Below, piece after piece: positions 49,515 to 58,713 of a DNA stretch of 64,000 bases. A model generated the notes under the pieces. That model searched no databases, was not told the DNA's origin, and worked only from the letters and a program-made list of their open reading frames with translations. Position numbers and translations under genes: made by a program. Source of the stretch: Craterostigma plantagineum (lineage: Eukaryota; Streptophyta; Magnoliopsida; Lamiales; Linderniaceae); assembly GCA_027422505.1 (NCBI GenBank), contig JAPQWV010000050.1, forward strand, positions 5,456,001 through 5,520,000. The letters are read 5' to 3'. Each line of letters begins with the position of its first letter. Within the stretch, counting starts at the first letter, position 1.

Positions 49515-49754
49515 ATGTCGTACGACGATGTGGAGATCGAAGACATGGAGTGGAACGAAGATCTCCAAGCTTACACGTACCCTTGTCCCTGCGGCGATCT
49601 CTTTCAGATAACGAAGGAGGACCTTAGGATAGGCGAGGAGATAGCTCGTTGTCCGAGCTGTTCTCTATATATAACTGTTGTTTATAACATGGAAGATTTT
49701 CAGGACAGGAAAAATCAACCTCCTAAGCAGCAGCCGCCGGTTTCTGTAGCTTGA
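49515..49754 (+). CDS. DPH3: Diphthamide biosynthesis protein 3 (CSL-type zinc finger)
   Basis: A single exon of 79 residues. DPH3 is the small metal-binding electron donor for the DPH1/DPH2 step of diphthamide formation on elongation factor 2, and is also linked to Elongator. The DPH-type domain is complete: [20 protein letters not shown], then CPCGD and CPSCSL (four Cys ligands in C-x-C and C-x2-C) and ITVVYN. Length equals the family norm. The Gln/Pro-rich tail ([10 protein letters not shown]) is variable. Confidence 0.95.
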   Translation: MSYDDVEIEDMEWNEDLQAYTYPCPCGDLFQITKEDLRIGEEIARCPSCSLYITVVYNMEDFQDRKNQPPKQQPPVSVA

Positions 49755-50823
49755 GAAAAGTTTCGTCTTTTTTTTTTTCTTTTTAGTGTTTCTTGTTTCC
49801 TTTTTTTTTTCCTCCGTTTCTTTCTTATGTTTCTTGGATTTGATATGGTATGAGACGTTGGTTATAGAGTCGTATGAGTGGATTTAATTGGTTGTCAGCA
49901 CTTTCTTGCCATGTAATGGCAGCTGTAGTTGTTTGAGACTCAATATACTGCTGAGCTATATGATATATATGCATCCAATTATGGATTTTTGGTTCAAAGT
50001 ATGCCTCGAATTTGTTATTGACTAGTTCTACTTTCTGTTTTCTCTTTTAATGGAAGCGCTAGCTGCGTGGGATTCATTAAAGATTGCAACTTTTTGATCT
50101 CTTGCCGATTGTGTAAGCATGCATATGATAGATAAACCTTATGGCACTTCGCCATTTGATTACTTTTTCCGGGAAGCAAAGTATGATAAAATCCGAGGTT
50201 CGTCGACTGTTAGTTTGTAGTGATCTTATGTGATGTAGCATCACAGTGTGCAATAAGTAATAGACGTCCATGATTCTAAGCTTTTACATAATTTGGCTTG
50301 GCTTCATGTTAATGGCTTTATCTTTGCTTTTCTTGCTTGAGCTAATTGACCTGGCTTGTCTTATTCTCTGGCAAGTTTTTCACTTTTCCTAGGTAAATCT
50401 TTAGCAACATGCGACTCATTTCCCAATAGGCTAAGTCCACATAATACATCTAAAAAGTAGTGGATTTTCTTGTCACTTAAGCATAAAATAAGAGCAGAAT
50501 ACTGCATCTATTCCGTTTATCATGAGTCTGCGTGTGATTTAGTGCCTCTTTCATAGACCATTTACACTTTATAATTTGTGGAAACACATGCATCATGCAA
50601 TCAAAGACAGGTACGACACCAACTAGTCTCATCTTTTTACCTCTTGTGTTTTACCAAAGGACAGATAGGACATGCTTACAAATTTTTTGTTCGTCTATAC
50701 ATATGCACGAATCAGCGGTGTCATTACATTCTAGTGCTTGCTCTCAAGTATTTAAGTCTCGGCAAGGCTGAAGAAGCAAATCAGTGGCAAGTCATATTAT
50801 TTGCCTTCTATGATCATCCTATT
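49755..50823. other. DPH3 3' flank and leader of the TMEM45-like gene
   Basis: T-rich run just after DPH3, otherwise nothing recognisable. An in-frame open stretch continues upstream of 50824 but has no conserved sequence, so it is treated as 5' leader. Confidence 0.5.
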
Positions 50824-51714
50824 ATGGGTACTTTCATTGGTCATTTGATCCCAGGCTTGGCCATCTTCTTCCTCGGTCTATGGCACACTGTGAACTCTAT
50901 TCAAGACTACTGCATCAAAGGCTTCAGCAATTTCAGAACGAGGTTTCACTTCCCTGTAAGCAGTCCCGCCTGCAGATTCGAACAGCACCTCGAACTCGTA
51001 CTCGTCCTAACTTTCTCTCTACTGTCAATCATCTCTCAAGTATTCGACTTTCAAAGCCTTCGATTCTCCTTCGAGCTCGACGCTTTAGAGCACGCCACGA
51101 TGTTCTTACCGCTCGTATTGTTCGCGGGCATCGCTCTGTTTGTCGAACTGAAACGCATAACTGAGGACATGTCTGGGATTTTTGGAATCCTCGTTACCTC
51201 TGTTTTAGGGACAGAGCTGTTCTTGCTCTGCTACCATTCTACAGACCACATAGGACTCGAAGGCCATTACCATTGGCTACTGCAGCTCATAGTCTCTGTT
51301 TCGCTTCTTGCATCTCTTTTAGTTACTCTGTTTCCGACCATCTTTTCTGCTGCATTGTTGCTTTCGTTATCCGTTACTTTTCAAGGGTTGTGGTTCATAG
51401 TCATGGGATTTGCTTTGTGGGTTCGCGAGTTTATCCCAAGTGGATGTGTTTCGCAGACGAACTACGTAAATGGTAAAAGTGTTCTTGGAGCAGTTGTATG
51501 TGAGAGTCGAGGCGCTGATTTAAGGGCTAGAGCATTGGCTAATTTGCAGTTTTGTTGGACGTTTTCGTCGATTTTGATAGTTGCTGCATTTATCTGCTTC
51601 GTTTTCGCTAGACAGTGTGAGCGAAAGAGGAGCCCGACTCAAGAGTATGAACGGCTCTCGGGTAAAGAACAGCGCATATCGAAACTTGAATTCAAACAGA
51701 TTCAGCTGATATGA
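50824..51714 (+). CDS. TMEM45/DUF716 family membrane protein
   Basis: A single exon of 296 residues from the ATG at 50824. That start gives the family N-terminus MGTFIGHLIPGLAIFFLGLW; an earlier in-frame ATG at 50578 would add 82 unconserved residues. Hydrophobic spans suggest about seven membrane helices, for example LELVLVLTFSLLSII, EHATMFLPLVLFAGIALFV, WLLQLIVSVSLLASLLVTLF and FSSILIVAAFICFVFA. Conserved residues include GLWH near residue 18, EH in LEHATMF and HSTDHIGLEGHYHWL, with His residues typical of DUF716. The tail is charged and cytosolic. The molecular function in plants is poorly known. Confidence 0.9.
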   Translation: MGTFIGHLIPGLAIFFLGLWHTVNSIQDYCIKGFSNFRTRFHFPVSSPACRFEQHLELVLVLTFSLLSIISQVFDFQSLRFSFELDALEHATMFLPLVLFAGIALFVELKRITEDMSGIFGILVTSVLGTELFLLCYHSTDHIGLEGHYHWLLQLIVSVSLLASLLVTLFPTIFSAALLLSLSVTFQGLWFIVMGFALWVREFIPSGCVSQTNYVNGKSVLGAVVCESRGADLRARALANLQFCWTFSSILIVAAFICFVFARQCERKRSPTQEYERLSGKEQRISKLEFKQIQLI

Positions 51715-53003
51715 GCTTGAGAAGTTGAAATGATGCATTTCCCAGGCTGTTCTGCTATTTACGGTGAGAAGTTTAATCATAATTTGATATACTTCGTGTG
51801 TATCATGGATCGATCTGATTGTGATTCCACTTGAGCACTTTATCTTTCTGCAATAAATTAATTAATTATATCATCAATTGTATTGGGTGTTTTGGAATAT
51901 CCTTTCATAATATCCGTTTCTTCTCTAATTAAGCTATTTTTATATGAATATTAACACAAGACCTACCGACGAAACATGGATTAGTTTGGGAAAATGGCGA
52001 AGTTTTTTAATGGAGAAATAAAAAAGGCGCATATTAAAGCAATAGGCTAGCGAAAACGTTGATCTATTACATTAAGTATCATATTACATAATGGGCACTA
52101 TACATCTATTACTCTCAACTTCAAAAAACATACATAGACGAGACAGATCAAGGAAGAATACCTATGTATGGAACGGAAACTACAGAATTAGAATTGCCAG
52201 AAATCAAAGAACCATTTGGGTGAGAAATAACAGAGCCTACTGCTTCGAAGAACACTATCACAAACTCAAACGCCATCTTCATCACTTGTATGCAGATTTC
52301 TAGCTTTGAAACTACCATTGCCTCAGCTTATATATAAGTTCTTTGCTGTCTTTATTCTTTTACTATCAAAAGTGGTTTGGTTTCTGGTAATTTATAGTGA
52401 TGCCTGTAACATGAATGGGTCAAATAATGCATTCCGATATATGGCCTTTTGAATTCATCAAGGGTCGTGTTATTTATATCCCCTCAACCAAGATTTTCAT
52501 ATGAAAACACAATTAAATAATTACAGGAACCATAATTATCAATATCACAAATTCCACGCGGAACCTAAATATATTTGAGATATTAAAATGGAATATCTAT
52601 TATTTTATATGCACAATATATTCTGAAAATGACGTTAAAACGAAACTACGTTGAAGCTTATCCATTCTTCCCTATATTAACACACATATTGGCATGTAGG
52701 TCAAAAATGGGTAACCGAAGGGGCAAAATATTGTCCATCCATACAATGCACACTATTTATCTATGAATCGTATTGGATGCCGATGCATGTATATGTCAGA
52801 TAACGTCCATGGATTTTTATTTGATGTATATTAAGAAAACGAGTAAAATGTGGGACATACCTAAGCAAAACACGTCAGACTGTTTTATTCCTTTATAATA
52901 ACCTCCACAAGCAACAAAGCGTCACGTACAATCGGTGAAAGCTGACGTCATCACAACAAACCCCACTCAGTACAGTTAAGTCATCGCTACAGTTTTCTTC
53001 CCA
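51715..53003. other. Intergenic AT-rich DNA
   Basis: No gene seen. Small frames near 52091-52303 have no family features. Confidence 0.45.
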
Positions 53004-54212
53004 TCAGAGTCCGTCGTGGCGCACCTCCACCGTCGGATTCACGGCAGGCACCTCAGCCTCAACGGCGCAGATTCCCCTGTTCGAGTCGCACTTAGTCGCA
53101 TCGTCGTACGCCTGATGGTCAAAAGTAGACAGGTGCTGACTGAAATGATGCACCATGTGAGGAAACGGCGATGAAATAGCGTGAACCACGATTCTGCTGT
53201 TATGCAGCAAATCGATGGTTGTAATCTTCACATAGTTGATCTTCATCGGAGCCAGAGGTCCTCCGCCGCTCGGCGTCGTCACCACAAGGCTGTTCCCAGC
53301 GTCCAGCGTCGGAAGCACCGACGTCGGAGGCAGGCTCACCAGCTCTCCGGCCGTCAACCTTCTGTTAGGAACCACGTGGTACCTGAAATTAGCCAGATAA
53401 GCGTTTCCTCCGCCGGAGAAAATCAACGAGTCCTCTAATGCGAACACCGTGGCAGATCTCAGCTCGGAGATCTCAGGATACTTCACCCGCAGAGCTAGGG
53501 ACACGACGCTGTAACCCGAAGTTCTCAGGCGTATGATAGCGTCCTTGATCATCAGACGCATGATAGAGAACGTCGGCGCGGGATGACCGTTCATTGCGGA
53601 CGTCGAAGAAAACGACGGCGAGTTAAGAAACGTGAGCGACGTCATACGCTCGACGTTGCACGAGAGAGGAGAGAGATGTGAGATAAACCCCTGCATACCG
53701 TGGATAATGACGTGGCCGTTGTTGAACATATCAGGTTTCGTGATCTCCACGCCGTTCACGAACACAGCAACCTTCTGATTTGCATCGCTGCTCTTACTGT
53801 TCGGATCGTTGACGGTTTTGGTGAGAGTGAGGCATCTGTTTGGTGCTAGCGTCTCGATTTTGGTGCCAAAGACGAGAGACTGGAGGAAACCGATAGGGTA
53901 CAGCGCAGGGAGAGAAAGTTCCAGAAGGAGCTGCGGCGTCGAGCACGAAGGACAGGTGAGGAGAGAAGAATCTGTAGGTGCGAAGATGGTAAGAGTGGTG
54001 GCGGTGGAGAGGTTGTTAGCTGAGGCAGCGGCGGAGGAAAACTCCTGGAAGCCGAGAGAGGAGAGGATTGTGGCGAGGAAGGTGGGAGTCATGGTGGAAG
54101 CTGCGGCGGCGGACGGTGGTTGGACCTCCGTGGAGGCGGTGGAGGTGAATAGGGAGATGAGAATGAGGAGGAGCATTAACAGAAGAATCTGGAAACGGAG
54201 AGGGATTGCCAT
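53004..54212 (-). CDS. Fasciclin-like arabinogalactan protein (FLA), two FAS1 domains
   Basis: A single exon of 402 residues from the ATG at 54212 (MAIPLRFQILLLM). An upstream in-frame ATG would put a polylysine stretch before the signal peptide and is rejected. The signal peptide ends near residue 28. FAS1 domain 1 is about residues 45-190, with H1-type LTIFAPTDSSLL and H2-type VFVNGVEITKPDMFNNGHVIIHGM; FAS1 domain 2 is about 220-365, with ATVFALEDSLIF and MKINYVKITTIDLLHNSRIVVHAI. Some AGP-like Ala/Pro/Ser sequence precedes domain 1. No GPI-attachment tail is seen at the C-terminus (VNPTVEVRHDGL), as in the FLA19-21 class. It is expected in the cell wall or apoplast. TATAAAGAG (minus strand) near 54267 is the likely TATA box. 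Confidence 0.92.
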   Translation of the reverse strand: MAIPLRFQILLLMLLLILISLFTSTASTEVQPPSAAAASTMTPTFLATILSSLGFQEFSSAAASANNLSTATTLTIFAPTDSSLLTCPSCSTPQLLLELSLPALYPIGFLQSLVFGTKIETLAPNRCLTLTKTVNDPNSKSSDANQKVAVFVNGVEITKPDMFNNGHVIIHGMQGFISHLSPLSCNVERMTSLTFLNSPSFSSTSAMNGHPAPTFSIMRLMIKDAIIRLRTSGYSVVSLALRVKYPEISELRSATVFALEDSLIFSGGGNAYLANFRYHVVPNRRLTAGELVSLPPTSVLPTLDAGNSLVVTTPSGGGPLAPMKINYVKITTIDLLHNSRIVVHAISSPFPHMVHHFSQHLSTFDHQAYDDATKCDSNRGICAVEAEVPAVNPTVEVRHDGL

Positions 54213-55089
54213 TGTATTGATGATGTGTGGAAAATGTGTGAGGAATTGTGCGTGCGCTTTGGGCTCTTTATACGCGAAATGGCCACTGACCTGTAACAAA
54301 TTATTGGCGGGAATTGAATTTGCTTTTTCTTTTTTCTTTTTCTTTTTCTTTTGATTCCATCTCATTGCCTCGTCCATGCAAGTGTAACATCCTCTCGATC
54401 CATTTATGCTTCTTTTTCAGTTGAATATTACTATTGTATATACATAGAAAGGATTACATCAGATTATCATTCGGTGAATTTCCTATTACATTGATAATTT
54501 GCTATACTGCTAGCTATGAAATACCACTGTTACCTTGTGATACATGGCTAGCTCAGAAACTTACGGACCCAAGCTGTTTGATGAAATTCCTGACCCAAAG
54601 CAGTTTCAGTTTCGTCGCCGGCAAGTACTGTAAATCACCTCTATTTTCTTGCCTCTTTCGTCTTGCATATAACGCCACCATTTAACGGTTTTGCAGTGTC
54701 GGAGAAGTCAAAATGGCCGGGCAGATTTACAGGGAAATGGTGATGGGGTTCTGAGGGGAGGTACCTTCAAGGGCATCTTACGGAAGGGGTATATAATTGT
54801 GTAAAAGACGATATATTTATTTCCGTACGTAAATATGTACCTAAGGTTTTTCTCCAGAAAAGCCAACAGTTAATGTAGGTTGTCAGATAACTATGTGATA
54901 AGAAAGAATGAAGTGGATGCAGCAGCAGAGTTGTGGAGGAAAATTGCAAAGAATCACGAGGGCTTCCTGTGAAGGAAATTTATCGAAAGTTAATCACGGG
55001 TTTGTGTCTCACAAGGCCGTTAAACTGTCTTTTGATTGCAGTAATTGATGCGGTCTTTGTGTTGGTTTCTAGGGAATCTATTGAGCATC
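54213..55089. other. FLA promoter and CASP-like gene 3' flank
   Basis: The FLA TATA box lies near 54267; a polypyrimidine stretch near 54325-54351 is also in its leader region. Nothing else seen. Confidence 0.5.
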
Positions 55090-55761
55090 TTATGGTATCG
55101 AAGGAAGAATCCAAAGATTGGAAAGGGATGATATCATGGTGAAAAACCATGATAAGAAGGCCAAAATGGAGGAAATCTGATATCTATGGCAAACCCTTGC
55201 AGGGCAAAAGGATTCATCAGCTTTGAGCAGAAGATCAACGATGCTTGCACTCGAGCTAGCTGCGGCCAGAGTGAGAATCGCCAAAACCTGTTAAAGCATA
55301 AAAGTTATTACCAGCCGAGTTATTTTTCTCATTATGCTTTCATTTCGTATCAATAGTGTGTCTATATGTATTACCAAGTCTCCTAGAATAACAGCATGGA
55401 ATATCCCGGGATGCTGCGTTGGGCACTGTGCTATGATGAAGTAGCCATCGAGCAGCAACAAAGTGAAACTCCATGGAATAATCAAGCCCATGATTGTTAC
55501 CAAGAAGCTGCAGAGATGGAGAAGAAGATGAAGTAAGAGCTTGCTCCTTTTAAGGTACACCTTTCGTCTTAGTTATGTACAAGAACGAACTCAGCTGTAC
55601 AAGCAATCAACCCTTTGTATGAAAATTTACCAGAAAGCTGTGTAGCTGTAGAATTCGACCGCTTGGGACATGAAGTAAAGGGCTGATAAAGAGGATATCG
55701 TCTGCCCAAGCCTCAAAACGAAGCTAGCATAAGTTCCTGTAGATCCTGGTACAGTTTTCAT
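55090..55761 (-). CDS. CASP-like membrane protein (CASPL5 type)
   Basis: Minus-strand exons 55761-55631, 55507-55375 and 55287-55090 join in frame to 153 residues. The N-terminus MKTVPGSTGTYASFVLRLGQ and the later SYTAFCFLVTIMGLIIPWSF, GDLVLAILTLAAASSSASIV and CHRYQISSILAFLSWF match the four-helix CASP-like (UPF0497) family, closest by eye to the short CASPL5B/5C type. These are plasma-membrane proteins related to the scaffold of the Casparian strip. Two Cys (in ESFCPARVC) lie in the second extracellular loop as in the family. The gene is short and split, so ORF scans alone miss exon 1. Confidence 0.88.
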
Positions 55762-56464
55762 ATTGCTGCAAGCAAATAACCAGGTAATTGCATCATTGAG
55801 CGAAGTCCCATTTGGTTTTCATGCATATTTTGAGGATAAAAATGATTAGCATGCTATATTCTGGAATATTTAAAAAGATGCTTGGTGGAATAAATCCTCT
55901 GTTTTTATTACATGTGGCTTGCAAATTGTTCCAAGTGTGTGGTCAGATTTGTTGGCTTTGGCCATTTCAAGTTCCTTACTCTAATTTGATTGTAACGTTT
56001 CGGTTCTTTAATCTTGAGAAAGATGGAATCGCCACCACTTAACATTGCCGACATCTCACCTATAACTTTTTATATAGCAAGTATTGTGGAGACCCCGAAT
56101 TTCGGATTTTCTGTCTCATGTCAATACTTTTTCAGCATATTAATAAATGCTCATATGAGAAAATATAAGTAGCAACTGTATCTTATGAATAAATATTAAA
56201 TGCAGAGTATGTTGCTAGGCATGTTTGTACGTTCCACTTCAATAAATGACCGTTGTATGATGCGTTCTTCCAAAGTGAACATTGAAGCAAGAGCAACTTC
56301 CTTGTACACACTCTTTGTAATATAAGCAGCAATAAACAACAATCCATACCTCAAAATGATGTGCATACTTACCAAGTTGAACACATAACACATGGAGAGC
56401 ACAAGTGTAACTCGAATACAGTGAGGAACTTAGAAGAGGACATTAAAAGTTTATGAACCCTTTT
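55762..56464. other. CASP-like promoter and RAB7 3' flank
   Basis: AT-rich DNA. No gene seen. Confidence 0.45.
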
Positions 56465-58254
56465 TCAACATTCGCAACCTGTTGATCTTTGGTGACTTCT
56501 GCTTGCAACGTCGATCGTATCGGGCAAGTATCTTCATCAAGAAATTTCCCACAGAGAAAGGAAGACATAAAAACGAACCAAGTTGGTAAGATAAGATTTT
56601 ATCGCCAAAAAAAAGTTATGTAAGTTTTCTACTCGCACTTCTTCCTCTTGTTCCCCGCTCTTGAGTGCATTCTTCGCAATGACCTGAAAAGCTTCTTCAA
56701 CGTTTATGCCTTCCTTGGCAGACGTCTCAAAGTAACGTATGTTGCCTTTCGAGGCGCACCAAGCACGAGCCTTTTTCTCCGATACCTCAAAGAAACAACG
56801 TAAAATAAAACTATAAAGCCACAATCAATCTAAGCCCAGAAAGTCGATTAAAAAGAAATTGGCGAAAGGCTGAAACAATTTTATGCAGAGGAGAATTGAA
56901 ATAACAGAGACATATGAAAGCCTACTATGAGTGATTACTAACAAATGCAACGCGCACACTTACACGTACAGAGCGGTAACCAAAGAAAGAAGCTTACCAC
57001 TCTGCTATTTCCACCATCGACATCAACCTTATTGCCAATCACAACAAATGGGAAGTTTTCGGGATCTGAAGGGCTTGCCTGAAATGTGAAGTTATATTCT
57101 TAGGCAAATGAAAATATGCAGAGAAGAGTAACATACAACTAAACGCTTGCGGCGTGTGACCCACCCATTATGAACAAAAACGGTATACCTGAATCAAAAA
57201 TTCTTCCCTCCAATTATTAAGATTGTCAAAGGACTTCATTACATTAACATCATACACAAGCACACAACAATCAGCACCACGATAAAAGCAACCCCTAGAC
57301 TTTGGAATCTTTCTTGGCCAGCTGTGTCCCATATCTGCAATTGGTTATTGGATAGAGAGACTCTGTATTACACCCTTAATCATTAGATGATACAATCAAA
57401 ACCAAAAGTATAAACATGCATCTGCTCCTGCGCTTTTACCAGAGCTTGAAATGGCTTTCATTAATAAAAAGGGAAGTTCAATAGAGACTAACCTGTAAAG
57501 TGAAGACCCTATCCTCAAACTGGACTTCCTTCGTCAAGAAATCAGCACCAATAGTTGCCTTATACTGGTTGCTAAACTTCTTATTCACATATCTTTAATC
57601 GAAGAATTAAGGGAACAAATACAATGATAGCCATAACCAATCTCAACAAGCAGTAGAGATCCAAAAGTATTCAGCAAACATGTTCACGAAACTTATTAAG
57701 TTGTTAAGGATACTGATTCATCAAAGAGGTCTTTCCCACCCTGCAAAAAAAAAGCGAGAAAAAGAAAAGGCTATAAATATGCACTTCAGTACATTACAGG
57801 TCCATACACATGCACCCTAGGACGTACACTAAAACTTTAAGAATATATATCAAATAAAATTAGTAAATTACTCACAACCCAAATTAGTTTTGTCCCAATA
57901 CCCTATACAAGTGAAAAAACTAAGGCTTCTGGCATGTACATTCGTTGCAAACAATCAAAACTGAAGCTCTGAGCTGCCAAACCATCGTTGGTACTTTAAA
58001 AAAGCAGCAAAAAATTCTTGACAAGTCAATCACTCTGATCACAGTCTAGCTCGATTCATCTTGTTTTCTCTTAACAATTCCCTTAAATCCTTTATGAACG
58101 AAACAAAACATCGAGCCCACCTCCAAAAACTAACAAAAAAACCTAGAAATAGCACGCTCGATGAACACGAGCACGGAAAATTAAGAGAAAACTCATCTTG
58201 CCCGCTATCTCCGAGAATGATAACCTTGAGCAGAGCTCTTCTGCGAGAAGGCAT
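56465..58254 (-). CDS. RABG3: RAB7 small GTPase (RABG3 type) with a frameshift in exon 4
   Basis: RAB7 directs late endosome/vacuole fusion. Minus-strand exons: 58254-58202, 57740-57714, 57592-57493, 57334-57189, 57078-56998, 56785-56639 and 56531-56465 (TGA). The joined protein has [20 protein letters not shown] (P-loop), [10 protein letters not shown] (switch II), [15 protein letters not shown] and a C-terminal ...RSTGCEC with the geranylgeranylated CxC. Exon 4 is 146 bases; homologues need 147, and the frame changes at AAAA (57284-57287), between GVAF and YRGADCC. Intron 1 uses a GC donor (GG|GCAAG). Intron 2 starts GTATCCTTA, a U12 donor. The last junction needs two carried bases, so a GC donor after GAAGT is possible. 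Both flanks of the frameshift are highly conserved, so an assembly error is as likely as real inactivation. Confidence 0.88.
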
Positions 58255-58713
58255 CGTTGGCGCTATCTGAGATTACGTGAATTCGGAAACCGATCGAAAG
58301 CGTTGAGATCAGTATCGAGATTCAGCTGCGGCCTGATCCCATGTTGAAGACGATGATCGTCTGAATTTCTTTTTGGTTTTATGAAAAGAGATGTTTCCCA
58401 GTTGGCCACGGAATGCTTTGTCCTCGATCCGGCCCGACCCGACCCCTGTAGCTGGAATATTTCATTGGTCTCGCCCGATGGGCCTAATGAAAATTAATGG
58501 GCTTGGCCCATTAGTAGCCCATTAAGGATAGTCGCAGTTGTATGTATGCCTTTATTACCGTTTTTCAATACTAGCGGAAGAGTTGAGATCTGAAAGCTTA
58601 TTTATAAATGGAACGAAATTGAGTCCTGTTTGGATCTCTCAAAGTCTCCTTTGCATATCAGAACAATCTGTTATTCAACTGTTTTATTCTGAAGCTAAAG
58701 AGATCGCCGAACA
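58255..58713. promoter_or_regulatory. Divergent promoter region of RAB7 and gamma-COP
   Basis: 459 bases between the two start codons. Four TGGGC/GCCCA motifs cluster at 58478-58521 (ATGGGCCT, ATGGGCTT, TGGCCCAT, TAGCCCAT), the site II type found in many bidirectional plant housekeeping promoters. Confidence 0.65.

Noticed and set aside
50578..50823. 82-codon N-terminal extension of the TMEM45-like protein
   Set aside because: DUF716 proteins start MGT..GH..PG, which fits the ATG at 50824; the extension has no conserved sequence.
51960..52310. Small plus-strand frame with Arg-rich sequence near 52091
   Set aside because: No conserved features and low-complexity composition; treated as chance.
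53809..54354. 181-codon plus-strand frame opposite FLA
   Set aside because: Antisense shadow of the intact FLA coding exon; Arg-rich composition typical of such shadows.
54213..54377. Upstream ATG of the FLA frame at 54377
   Set aside because: It would place Lys-rich sequence before the signal peptide and lies upstream of the TATA box.
54900..55142. Plus-strand frame overlapping the CASP-like gene 3' end
   Set aside because: The minus-strand CASP-like gene explains conservation here; the plus frame has no family features.
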